This document shows positions 16,250 through 24,206 of a stretch of DNA of 64,000 nt, piece by piece (the stretch's first letter is position 1; each line of letters begins with the position of its first letter). A program made the position numbers and the translations under genes. This stretch comes from Clostridium zeae (GTDB lineage Bacteria; Bacillota; Clostridia; Clostridiales; Clostridiaceae): positions 310,001 to 374,000 of the forward strand of contig NZ_BMBA01000004.1 of NCBI RefSeq assembly GCF_017312485.1. Direction: 5' to 3'. The notes beneath the pieces are model-generated. The model saw nothing but the letters and a program-made list of their open reading frames with translations. It did no database searches and had not been told where the DNA came from.

Positions 16250-17947
16250 CTATTTCGAATACCATCCTTTTATGATTTCCATTGTATCATCACTTGGATA
16301 GTAGTTGTTGTCAGATTCCTTACTTCCGATTGCAAAAATTGAAAAGCCTAAATTCCATGGCTCATTCTCAAATACAGTCTTATAGGCTTCAAAACAATTA
16401 GCTTGTTCTTTATCCTTCCATTTATATGTTAGATATGGATTCCATGGCTCAATAGAAGCTTTATCCTTTGGTGGAAAGCCTAATTCGCCAAAGAAGATTG
16501 GTTTATTATACTTTGTATTAAAGCTTTTGATTTCTTGCTTTACATTTTGCTTTCTATTATATCTTTGGGTACTTTGGAGAGCCCTAACTAGGTTGTCCAC
16601 GGTATTTGTATCCTTATCAGTAAGTTCAAAGTAAGAAGCAATGGAAATGAAATCTAGCTTTGAAAATAGTTTGTTATTAAGCTTCTTGTTATATGCTGCT
16701 TTTAAGTTATCTTCAATCTTTTTGGTTGAAGGATCATTCCAATTAGTTGTTACCCACCAGCTTGTTCTATAAGTAACTAAACCTTTGTAATTACTCTTTA
16801 CAAAATCTATCATTTCACAGAACTGGTCTTCATAATTTTCAATATTGTTGAAGCTCGTACCGATGTTAAAGGACTCAACATGATATGGCACTGCAATATC
16901 GTCAATTAAAGGTTTTAATACTTTGATTTTCCAATTATTGAAGAAATCATTGATATTATTAGGCTTCCATTCTGTCTCAACTTTACTGCCATTTGCTATC
17001 CATGGATAGGGCTCAAGTATTATATTTATGTTTTTACCTTGCAACTTCTTAATAAGCTTTATTGCCTGTTCTTCGCTATTCTTATCAATTGACATATCAC
17101 TAGATGAAAGGTCTTTTATAGCTATAACAACAGGAATGTTTAAGGTATTAAGACCTAAGTTATCTATATCGCTAAGCACTGTATCAATTTTATAGTTAGT
17201 GACTAAATTACCTGATTTAATTTTTGCTGCAAATTTACTGTCTAATTTTTCGTTTTTCATTTCATGCCATTTATAATCATCAATGCTCATTTTATTAGAA
17301 TTTATTGGGTAACCATAGTAGTAAACAACATCTAAATCTTTATTTAGTGCTAAAACTTTATAATTTGCGGTATTTTCACTACTTGGATACTTATACTGAA
17401 TTGTTACAGAATCTCCTGAATTGGCTGGTTGCCGGCTTATATAGTTGCCGTCCGAATCGAGTACTTCAAATTCTGTTACTTGTGGGTCTTTACTTGCAAT
17501 ATATAACACAGATTCATAGCCTTCCTTTGTTTCAATATTGCTGCCACCTAAGGTTGCTACCATATCTTCTTCATGGGGATAGTAATAGGTTGAAGATTTA
17601 CTTTCGAAAAGAAATCCAACATGTTTAGTAAAAGTAGTCCTATATAATTTTTCCTTAGGATTGTAGTAGATGTGAAGGAAATTATTATCTATCTTTATTT
17701 CTTTTAAGAATTTGCTATCAACCTCTATAAAGCTGTTAGCTTTTGAAGCCTGAAGGGGCGTAAATCTTAAACCTGAACTCCACAAGCCTAATATTACTAA
17801 GCCAACTAAAATTGATACTATTGATACTCTAAAAACATTTATGGTAACTGGTTTAAGATTGCATTTGTTCTTTAAATGCTTAATTGATGCCAATATCAAT
17901 ATAATTATTAGAACAATTATAATCAATAATAAGACCAAACTTTGCAT
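16250..17947 (-). CDS. Membrane-anchored glycosidase-like TIM-barrel protein (GH113-like)
   Basis: A 565-aa protein. Two hydrophobic helices at the N-terminus (about 1-20 and 40-62) anchor it with the bulk outside. Residues ~70-210 look like a beta-rich module, and ~230-560 form a TIM-barrel: LNTLNIPVVIAIKD, IILEPYPWIANGS, SFNIGTSFNNIEN, GLVTYRTSWWVT, LDFISIASYFEL and PIFFGELGFPP. The last Glu fits the nucleophile of clan GH-A/GH113 enzymes. The acid/base Glu expected after IGT is Ser, so catalysis is uncertain. It may bind or trim cell-surface polysaccharide. Confidence 0.6.
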   Translation of the reverse strand: MQSLVLLLIIIVLIIILILASIKHLKNKCNLKPVTINVFRVSIVSILVGLVILGLWSSGLRFTPLQASKANSFIEVDSKFLKEIKIDNNFLHIYYNPKEKLYRTTFTKHVGFLFESKSSTYYYPHEEDMVATLGGSNIETKEGYESVLYIASKDPQVTEFEVLDSDGNYISRQPANSGDSVTIQYKYPSSENTANYKVLALNKDLDVVYYYGYPINSNKMSIDDYKWHEMKNEKLDSKFAAKIKSGNLVTNYKIDTVLSDIDNLGLNTLNIPVVIAIKDLSSSDMSIDKNSEEQAIKLIKKLQGKNINIILEPYPWIANGSKVETEWKPNNINDFFNNWKIKVLKPLIDDIAVPYHVESFNIGTSFNNIENYEDQFCEMIDFVKSNYKGLVTYRTSWWVTTNWNDPSTKKIEDNLKAAYNKKLNNKLFSKLDFISIASYFELTDKDTNTVDNLVRALQSTQRYNRKQNVKQEIKSFNTKYNKPIFFGELGFPPKDKASIEPWNPYLTYKWKDKEQANCFEAYKTVFENEPWNLGFSIFAIGSKESDNNYYPSDDTMEIIKGWYSK

Positions 17948-17992
17948 ATAGTATACCTCTTTTTCTCAATGTTTCATAATATGGATAACTTT

Positions 17993-18643
17993 TTAATATT
18001 CCCCCATATCCTTAAGCTTTTTCAATGTTGCTATCCAATCGTGTGATTTACCCTCAAAATTTTCTGGGTTTATTGGATAATGCACATTGTAAAGGTATCC
18101 TTTTTCACCGTATCTTCCTTGAACGTTTTCATCCAAATGAACTTCATCTGCACAAACATTAACAACTTCTAAGCATATTAAAACGTGGGTATCCCCATCT
18201 TTTATTTCACGTTCCCACAGATAGCGGCATTCAAGATTAAGAAAACATTCTTTGATACGTGGTGCATTTACACTAGATGCTTGTTCAGCAGTAAGTCCCG
18301 ATAAGGTTATTTCATCGTTATCGAATCCATTATTAGCAATTGTTGCTGTACATTTTTCGTAAATATCAGCGGATGGAAAATTCAACACTACTTCCCCTTT
18401 TTCCTTTATAGTTTGATACATGTGTCCAGATTTATTTACACTTGAGAGAATTGCATAAAAGCCACGAGGACTACCATTAAAACATGCCCACGACTGCAAA
18501 CAAGCATTAGGCTTTCCATTAGATTTATAGGAAGTTACAACAAATAGTGGTGATGGTATCGCAGTCACAAAATCCATCCACGAAAAACCGTAAGCTTCCA
18601 TATTTCTCATTGACTCTGGAATAACTGAATATTCTTTTTTCAT
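17993..18643 (-). CDS. Flavin reductase family protein (FMN-binding split barrel)
   Basis: A 216-aa protein with the split-barrel features ITSYKSNGKPNACLQSWA-like sequence (VVTSYKSNGKPNACLQS near residue 37), FYAILSSVNKSGHMYQTI and GEVVLNFPS, which hold FMN in the flavin reductase/PNPOx-like superfamily. The C-terminus has VHLDENVQGRYG, common in anaerobe members. It likely moves electrons from NAD(P)H to FMN or acts as an FMN-bound oxidoreductase. AAGGAAGTG precedes the ATG. Confidence 0.85.
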   Translation of the reverse strand: MKKEYSVIPESMRNMEAYGFSWMDFVTAIPSPLFVVTSYKSNGKPNACLQSWACFNGSPRGFYAILSSVNKSGHMYQTIKEKGEVVLNFPSADIYEKCTATIANNGFDNDEITLSGLTAEQASSVNAPRIKECFLNLECRYLWEREIKDGDTHVLICLEVVNVCADEVHLDENVQGRYGEKGYLYNVHYPINPENFEGKSHDWIATLKKLKDMGEY

Positions 18644-18731
18644 TAAATTTCACTTCCTTTTAATATTTCTCTTGCTATTTGCTCTTTCTGCTCTCTTTCA
18701 TTAATAATACATATCATAATGTTCCTCAGTG

Positions 18732-18770
18732 CAAATTACTATTTATACTACTCAACTTAAATTGGAATTT
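18732..18770 (-). repeat. Cassette-junction repeat, best-conserved copy
   Basis: CAAATTACTATTTAT, ten-base spacer, TTAAATTGGAATTT. Its right end overlaps the stop codon of the DUF1801-like gene (18769-18771), so the gene ends in the repeat. Confidence 0.75.
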
Positions 18771-19101
18771 ACCCAATTAACGACTCCTTAAAAATTGCCT
18801 GCAAAACAGTATAGGGTATGTCTTGATTAAGATAAATCTGCAACATCCCTTTAGGTGTAATCTTATATTGTTCTAATTGTGATTTATGATCAATAATTGC
18901 AGTACAATTAATATTAATATGGTCCTTAAAAGGAATAACTCTTACGAATTTATCGTCAACATAAAAGCTCGGTAATTTTGCCCATAATTTTTCTTCTATC
19001 CTGCAAGGTACACTTTTTATAATAAGCTCACGCACCTCTGAAAAAAGGTCTTGTATTTCCTCGCTGTATTTTTCAATATAATTTTGAATGTTTTCATTCA
19101 T
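18769..19101 (-). CDS. DUF1801/YdhG-like protein
   Basis: A 110-aa protein, MNENIQNYIEKYSEEIQDLF, then IEEKLWAKLPSFYVD, FKDHININCTAII and TPKGMLQIYLNQDIP. The fold pattern matches the DUF1801 (YdhG/frataxin-like) superfamily of small alpha/beta proteins. I use the ATG at 19101; the longer TTG start lies in the neighbouring repeat. The stop codon is inside the downstream repeat, and another repeat ends 16 bases upstream of the start, so the gene is exactly one cassette. Confidence 0.7.
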   Translation of the reverse strand: MNENIQNYIEKYSEEIQDLFSEVRELIIKSVPCRIEEKLWAKLPSFYVDDKFVRVIPFKDHININCTAIIDHKSQLEQYKITPKGMLQIYLNQDIPYTVLQAIFKESLIG

Positions 19102-19116
19102 ATTAACGTTACCCCA

Positions 19117-19153
19117 CAAATTACTATTTATTAATAAACATTAAATTGGAATT
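19117..19153 (-). repeat. Cassette-junction repeat
   Basis: CAAATTACTATTTAT, spacer TAATAAACA, TTAAATTGGAATT. It lies between the second DUF3781 gene and the DUF1801-like gene. Confidence 0.75.
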
Positions 19154-19178
19154 AATTATTTTTTAAATGAAATCTAAT

Positions 19179-19430
19179 TTACTTCTTTACCTTATGTGCC
19201 GTGATAATTGTATAACTATAAGCATTTACCGTTATTTCGCAATCATCTATATCTACATACCAGTTTTTGCCCCTTCTGATTATAGAAGCATCTGGATTTT
19301 GAATTTTATTTCTACACCATCTAACAACATCTTCCACATCTAAAGATATATTTCTCTTAATTCTAACGACTCCTAAATCAGTTGTATGTAGCTTATCTAA
19401 GTTTAAAATAAGCTCACTGCTATCATCCAT
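19179..19430 (-). CDS. DUF3781-family protein, copy 2
   Basis: An 83-aa protein nearly the same as the one at 15258-15509 (for example IIRRGKNWYVDIDDCE is identical). An AGGAGG site precedes the ATG, better than in copy 1. Junction repeats flank it on both sides. About 3.7 kb and unrelated genes separate the two copies, so the cassette moved or was duplicated independently of its neighbours. Function unknown. Confidence 0.75.
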   Translation of the reverse strand: MDDSSELILNLDKLHTTDLGVVRIKRNISLDVEDVVRWCRNKIQNPDASIIRRGKNWYVDIDDCEITVNAYSYTIITAHKVKK

Positions 19431-19450
19431 TTTTATCCTCCTGTATCAAT

Positions 19451-19465
19451 CTTAAATTGGAATTT
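19451..19465 (-). repeat. Half junction repeat
   Basis: CTTAAATTGGAATTT, right half only, 20 bases upstream of the second DUF3781 start and 33 bases after the end of the acetyltransferase gene. Confidence 0.6.
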
Positions 19466-19497
19466 GTTAAGTCACATAGTTATGATCATGCTCTGTA

Positions 19498-20088
19498 TTA
19501 AAAATCATCATCAAAAGCCTTAACTTTGTCCCGATTTAGATCATCATTGTAAATGTCAGATTCGTAGTATTTTCCTCCACAAGCTACGGATAAATATTTA
19601 GGTATCAGTTCCATGCCCATAAAAGCTGGATAATTATATCCTTCAGAATCTGTTATGCCAAATACCTCAGCTTCCTTGAATCCAAATTGTGGATAGTATT
19701 CTGGTCGTCCAAAAAACAATATTGCTCCATATCCTAGCTGTTTTGCCTTATCAATCATGGCGTTTATAAGTGCTGAACCAACACCTTGTCGCTGATATTC
19801 AGGCAGTACGCTGATAGGACCAAAATTCAAAACAGGCAAAGTTTTATCAGATGTTTTAACTGTGGCTTCGCTACAAATAATATGACCTACAACAGAGTTA
19901 TCTACTTCTGCCACCAAGCTTAACGCTAGTATTCCGTCTCGTTTGCGCAGTTCGTGAACCATCCAATGTTCAAATGGACATCCAATTTGCCCACGCTCAA
20001 CTCTGCCAGGATATGAAAATGCAAGTTTTGTTACTTCTTCCACACGACGATAATCTTTTTCTTGTTCAAGTCTAATAAAAATATCCAT
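19498..20088 (-). CDS. GNAT N-acetyltransferase, YhbS-like
   Basis: A 196-aa GNAT with FGPISVLPEYQRQGVGSALINAM (acetyl-CoA pyrophosphate loop, about 95-117) and GYGAILFFGRPEYYPQFGFK, the signature of YhbS-like members. It is paralogous to the C-terminal half of the double acetyltransferase at 36756-37943 (FGEPDYYPRIGFK). AAGGAGAG precedes the ATG. The acceptor substrate is unknown. Confidence 0.85.
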   Translation of the reverse strand: MDIFIRLEQEKDYRRVEEVTKLAFSYPGRVERGQIGCPFEHWMVHELRKRDGILALSLVAEVDNSVVGHIICSEATVKTSDKTLPVLNFGPISVLPEYQRQGVGSALINAMIDKAKQLGYGAILFFGRPEYYPQFGFKEAEVFGITDSEGYNYPAFMGMELIPKYLSVACGGKYYESDIYNDDLNRDKVKAFDDDF

Positions 20089-20214
20089 TATATCTCTCCT
20101 TTGATTGCAGGAGTTACAAAATGATGCCCCCTGATTATGCTGTTTATTTTCATCATTTTATCAATCCTAGATTTCATAAATAAAATTATAATTATAAATA
20201 TTCTTACCTCGCAG

Positions 20215-20607
20215 CTATTTATATCTTGGATATTCTGGTAGTAATTCTATTAGCTTTATTGTCTTCCCCTCATTATCAAGTAACATTTCAATATTTTCTG
20301 CATCCGTTCCAAGATGCATCATAAATTCTCTACAGGCCCCACAAGACGGTATAACCTTTCCATCCTTATAAACAGAAACTACTTTATCCACTTCATTTTC
20401 ACCTTGAGTGAGCATTGTTGATAAAGCATTTCTCTCTGCACACATTCCTAAGGAACCGTTTGTATCAATGCATATACCTGTATAGATATTGCCTTTCTTG
20501 GTTAATACAGCTGAAGCAACGCTTCCAACCCACATGGTGCTTGAGACTTCATGTGGATTTATAACATTCATAGCTTCTTTATAAAGTTTTTCCCATATTT
20601 GTTCCAT
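20215..20607 (-). CDS. cdd: Cytidine deaminase-family protein
   Basis: A 130-aa zinc deaminase: CAERNALS carries the first Zn Cys and catalytic Glu, and PSCGACREFM carries the other two Cys. It converts cytidine or deoxycytidine to uridine forms; the short length and SCGACREF also fit blasticidin-deaminase-like enzymes. I start at the ATG 20607 because the ATG four codons earlier overlaps the GGAGGG site. A truncated copy of its first ~18 codons lies at 14468-14536. No other pyrimidine salvage gene is adjacent. Confidence 0.85.
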   Translation of the reverse strand: MEQIWEKLYKEAMNVINPHEVSSTMWVGSVASAVLTKKGNIYTGICIDTNGSLGMCAERNALSTMLTQGENEVDKVVSVYKDGKVIPSCGACREFMMHLGTDAENIEMLLDNEGKTIKLIELLPEYPRYK

Positions 20608-20649
20608 ATTTCCCTCCATAAATTCTCATGTTTCATCTATTTTTATTTA

Positions 20650-20662
20650 CAAATTGGAATTT
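20650..20662 (-). repeat. Half junction repeat
   Basis: CAAATTGGAATTT upstream of the cytidine deaminase start. The same context is found beside the truncated deaminase copy at 14567-14582. Confidence 0.55.
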
Positions 20663-20669
20663 TTATTAT

Positions 20670-20863
20670 ACTAAATGATTTAATTTCACTATAAGTTTTT
20701 CTTTCATTTCTTTCATTTCTTTTAATTCTTCTTCAGTAGGTATTTTAATTCTGTTTTATGTACTTTACAAAGAAACACTGTATAACCTTTAAAAAACTGA
20801 TTGTCACCAATAACTACCTAACCGGTCTCTAATTCTTCAACAAAGTACTTATTTCTTCCTTGT
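20670..20863 (-). pseudogene. HIT-family hydrolase remnant
   Basis: The minus strand reads NKYFVEELETG, TAG (20818-20820), then VVIGDNQFFKGYTVFLCK and VHKTEL, and after a frame change near 20737 a charged helix. This matches the first half of histidine-triad (HIT) nucleotide hydrolases as I know them. The catalytic HxHxH part is missing. It occupies most of the 20608-21024 space between the deaminase and phosphopantetheinyl transferase genes. Confidence 0.6.
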
Positions 20864-20872
20864 TAATGAAAT

Positions 20873-20897
20873 AAAAAAAGTAGACTAAGCGTCTAAC
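20873..20897 (-). terminator. Intrinsic terminator after the phosphopantetheinyl transferase gene
   Basis: On the minus strand TTAGAC and GTCTA form a short stem followed by seven T. It lies about 130 bases after the gene end. Confidence 0.5.
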
Positions 20898-21024
20898 ATA
20901 AAAACTGGAATAACAAAAATACTTTTAATTATAAAATTGCTTTACATAGATCATTACTTTAAGTTTTTGTTGCTTTTTCACAACTTTCTTTTAAGAATTG
21001 AAACATTTACTCATTATCAACAGC

Positions 21025-21726
21025 TTACTTAAGGCAAAGTTCAGTAAACTTATTGATTAAATAGTTCTGGTCTAATCTTACTATATTATTAGAAATCTCT
21101 TTATTTAAAGAACATACAGCGACCTTATAACCTAACTCTATATTAAATACCTTAAAAGTATGTTCTGTATACTTATCATTGCTAACTACTTTAATATTTT
21201 CACGCTGATCTAGGTCAAGATAAAAAGACTTTAATGGTATTGATAACCCTTGTCCACAACATTTAATGTAGCTCTCTTTTAAGGTCCATATTTCATAGAA
21301 CTTATCTAATTGAATTTTTAAGTCTTGACTAATAATATATTCAGACTCCTTTGTTGTAAAAAAGCTTTTAGCTATCTCTTCATATTTAATATCTTTTACC
21401 TCTTCAACATCAACTCCTATAGGGCTATCATCAACAGCACATAATACATAATCTCCAGAATGAGATATGTTAAAGTTGATATTCGGATAATCTTTCAAAT
21501 AAGGTTTTCCATATTGATTTTTGTCAAAGCTTATGTACTTATTGCTAAGCTTTAAGTTTTCAATAACTATCATTCTTATCAATGTTTCCCCAATTATTGC
21601 CCTAATCTTATCTTTCTTATTAACAAATCTCTCAATTTTATTCTTTTTTTCTAAATTAATTAGCGAGCATAACTCAGTTAATCTTTCTTCACTAAGATCA
21701 TAAATTCTCACAGCATATATTTCCAT
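21025..21726 (-). CDS. 4'-phosphopantetheinyl transferase, Sfp type
   Basis: A 233-aa Sfp-type enzyme that moves phosphopantetheine from CoA to a carrier-protein serine. Key motifs: NFNISHSGDYVLCAV (about 80-95), PIGVDVEEV with the Mg-binding Asp/Glu (about 103-112), and FYEIWTLKESYIKCCGQGL (about 140-160). No polyketide or peptide synthetase lies in the window, so its carrier is elsewhere. AAGGTGA precedes the ATG, and a terminator follows after a HIT-gene remnant. Confidence 0.9.
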   Translation of the reverse strand: MEIYAVRIYDLSEERLTELCSLINLEKKNKIERFVNKKDKIRAIIGETLIRMIVIENLKLSNKYISFDKNQYGKPYLKDYPNINFNISHSGDYVLCAVDDSPIGVDVEEVKDIKYEEIAKSFFTTKESEYIISQDLKIQLDKFYEIWTLKESYIKCCGQGLSIPLKSFYLDLDQRENIKVVSNDKYTEHTFKVFNIELGYKVAVCSLNKEISNNIVRLDQNYLINKFTELCLK

Positions 21727-22001
21727 AAATCACCTTAAAGTATTTCTTCCTATCATATTTCTGCAAATAGCATTTTATACATGTTTTTACAATACTGCAT
21801 TTTATTTAATTATATTTTATCAGTTTACATTTTTCAATTAATATTGTAAATTATAACATTTTTGTGATATTATCAAAAATATGGAGTTTTTACAATAAGA
21901 GATATATTTAGGCTATATTTAAGATAAAGACCTTAGATAATAAAACTTTATCTTTAAATGTACCACTAAATAGACCTTGTCCAACTTTAACTCATAACCT
22001 T

Positions 22002-22445
22002 TCAAAATTTCTTATTTAGCCTTTTATTGAGCTCCCCCAGTGCTACTTTATTTCCATCATATTTTAAACATGAAATAGCATCAGCATAGCTCATCCACTT
22101 ATATTCTGTATGTTCATGTGAAAGCTTCAATTGTTTATCTGTAATTTCAACTCCATAACAATTTTCTGGTATAACATATACATTTTCTCCCCAATGTTTA
22201 CTGGCTGCAAATTCTTCAGCAGGTATTGAATTAACTGTGTCTAACTTAATGTAAAGCGAATCCATAGAAATCCCTGCTTCTTCCCATGCTTCTCTTTTAG
22301 CGGATTCAATTATGGTTTCTCCATCTTCTCCTCCACCAGAAATAGCCTGCCAACAATCAAAATCACTCCTATGAAATATGGCATATTCTATATTTTTATC
22401 ATTAATATGATAAGGAAATACTAAAACTTGATACGGTGCTCTCAT
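22002..22445 (-). CDS. Nudix hydrolase
   Basis: A 147-aa Nudix protein with the box GGGEDGETIIESAKREAWEE followed by AGI (about residues 37-59), which binds Mg and cleaves nucleoside diphosphate links. The N-terminus (QVLVFPYHI, YAIFHRSDFDCWQAISGG) resembles dihydroneopterin-triphosphate/dATP-type pyrophosphohydrolases. TAGGGGAG precedes the ATG. It is one of two intact Nudix genes here, plus a remnant at 24111. Confidence 0.85.
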   Translation of the reverse strand: MRAPYQVLVFPYHINDKNIEYAIFHRSDFDCWQAISGGGEDGETIIESAKREAWEEAGISMDSLYIKLDTVNSIPAEEFAASKHWGENVYVIPENCYGVEITDKQLKLSHEHTEYKWMSYADAISCLKYDGNKVALGELNKRLNKKF

Positions 22446-22510
22446 AAACTCCCCTACTTTCTTAAATTAATCACTAATTATTCCATTAAATAATGCAACT
22501 ATTTCTAACT

Positions 22511-22524
22511 TTAAATTGAAGTTC
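22511..22524 (-). repeat. Half junction repeat overlapping a gene end
   Basis: TTAAATTGAAGTTC, right half, overlapping the last base pair of the following acetyltransferase gene. A looser left part (CAACTATTTCTAA) precedes it. Confidence 0.4.
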
Positions 22525-23059
22525 ATCTATACTTACGATAGTAAAAGTAACTATCACTTTCCATGTTAGGCTGCTTATGTCCTATAGGAGTTCTTCTTTC
22601 AAACAATTCAAAACCACACTTCTCAGCAAGTTTACAGGATGCTATATTTGCACAATCAATAGTTAAAATAAGATATTTTATATTTGATACCTTAAAGCAC
22701 CACTCTACTAATTTATTTACTGCTTCTACTGTATAACCTTTTCTTTGATTTTCTTCTGACATAAAATATGCTATTTCAACTTCATTCAATGTATCTTCAA
22801 GTCCCATGCCTACCATACCAATCATCTCATCTGTATCCTTTAAAGCTATTACATATCTTTTATTTTCATAAATATCTATTGAGTCTCTTTTAGCTTGATG
22901 CCACTCTATGTAATTAAAATATGCTTGTGGTGAATCTTTGCCTTCTGACCAATCAGGCATAAATCTTATGATATTATTTTGTCTAACTATCCTATAAAGA
23001 TTTTCAGCATCTTTTCTTTCAAAGGCTCTAATTACTATTTCATCCGTTTCTATTCTCAT
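22523..23059 (-). CDS. GNAT N-acetyltransferase, RimJ/RimL-like
   Basis: A 178-aa GNAT of the RimJ/RimL type: EIVIRAFERKDAENLY at the start, GMVGMGLEDTLNEVEIAYFM, SEENQRKGYTVEAVNKLVEW (acetyl-CoA loop) and CKLAEKCGFELFERR. The family acetylates ribosomal protein termini or small amines. It ends in the half repeat and begins 120 bases from the AAC(3) gene end. Confidence 0.85.
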   Translation of the reverse strand: MRIETDEIVIRAFERKDAENLYRIVRQNNIIRFMPDWSEGKDSPQAYFNYIEWHQAKRDSIDIYENKRYVIALKDTDEMIGMVGMGLEDTLNEVEIAYFMSEENQRKGYTVEAVNKLVEWCFKVSNIKYLILTIDCANIASCKLAEKCGFELFERRTPIGHKQPNMESDSYFYYRKYR

Positions 23060-23182
23060 ATCCCTCTTAATCTCCTAATTATCCTCCATAATGGATTTTA
23101 TAAAATTATACTTTTATAAAACGTAGTTCACATAGCTCTTTACCAACATTAGTTATTTGAAAGGTATTATCATATTAATATT

Positions 23183-23995
23183 CTACTTATTAAATCTATT
23201 CTTAATTAGCCAATCCTTTGCAAAATCAACTGCTTCCTTCATATCAAATAGTCTGCAATCAGCATTACCAACTTTCCCTACTTGTACATCATATTTCTTC
23301 TCAAATTCTTTACCAATTAGTTCAAAGCCCTCTATATCATAAGCATAATCCTCGAACCACTTCCAGCATCTCTCTCCATTTTCCAATATTGCAGCACCAA
23401 GTCTTTCTTTTGGCATTTCATTTATAAAGGTTTCTGCTAGATGAAAACTTGTGCAAGAATCATAGCCAATTCCTAATAAAAGAACCTTTGTTTTAAGGTT
23501 ATACATTTTGCCTAGAGGAGATTTTATCCCAAAATGAGGAGTAAGCGGATGATTTTGGGTAATATAGGTTGCAGCCTTTCCATTTGCACTAAATGATCTT
23601 TGGGGATGGTTTGAACGTATTGTGTTTGGTACAGTTCTAAATAATTCTGCTATACGTCCCATCCCTCGTGTTGGCGTAACCTCTGGATCAAAGGCTGGCA
23701 TATTATCATAAATTATTTGTATCCACTCCTTTGGTACAGGTGGATTTTCCCAGCCTGAAGGATCACTCCAATCACCACTTTGAGCTGGCATTACTATTGT
23801 TCCATCACTACCTACTGATTCCTTCAAAGCGGTTATTACAGCCTGAGGTCCACCACAAATCCATCCCATGCTGGACATAGAGGAATGAACTAACAATATA
23901 TCATCTTTATTAACCCCAAGGTTTAAAAAATCTTCATATAAAGTTTTTACAGTGTTTAGGCTCTTTGTTTCCATAATTATATTTTTTTCATTCAT
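23183..23995 (-). CDS. AAC(3)-family aminoglycoside N-acetyltransferase-like
   Basis: A 270-aa member of the antibiotic N-acetyltransferase family (AAC(3), YokD). It shows DILLVHSSMSSMGWICGG (about 30-47), GTIVMPAQSG, NHPQRSFSANG with the conserved His, and SPLGKMYNLKTKVLLLGIG. The family moves acetyl from acetyl-CoA to the 3-amino group of aminoglycosides, though many chromosomal members have other substrates. The ATG at 23995 is preferred because the longer GTG lies in AGGTGA. I do not claim that it gives resistance. Confidence 0.85.
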   Translation of the reverse strand: MNEKNIIMETKSLNTVKTLYEDFLNLGVNKDDILLVHSSMSSMGWICGGPQAVITALKESVGSDGTIVMPAQSGDWSDPSGWENPPVPKEWIQIIYDNMPAFDPEVTPTRGMGRIAELFRTVPNTIRSNHPQRSFSANGKAATYITQNHPLTPHFGIKSPLGKMYNLKTKVLLLGIGYDSCTSFHLAETFINEMPKERLGAAILENGERCWKWFEDYAYDIEGFELIGKEFEKKYDVQVGKVGNADCRLFDMKEAVDFAKDWLIKNRFNK

Positions 23996-24110
23996 TAATA
24001 ATTTCACCTAATTTCTACATTTCTCACTTTAGCTTTATTTTCATAACTTAAGCTTATATACCTTCCTATTATGCTTAAAGAATGTATTAAAATTTCAAGT
24101 CTAATATCCA

Positions 24111-24170
24111 CTACAACTCAATATGCTTGTTCAAAGAGTTAGTTTGAATTGTACTTCTTAAATTTATCAA
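24111..24170 (-). pseudogene. Nudix gene-start remnant joined to a dispersed element
   Basis: About 40 bases (24150-24190) match the start region of the Nudix gene at 39792-40259, including the ribosome binding site and TTG start (remnant MINLRST against MIKLRNT). The match breaks off after about seven codons, where sequence similar to the element at 39727-39785 begins (GCTTGTTCAAAGAGTTAG). The rest of 24002-24206 shows no gene. Confidence 0.5.
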
Positions 24171-24206
24171 GTTTCATCCTTCTTTCTAAAATATAGCTAT
24201 TGCTTT

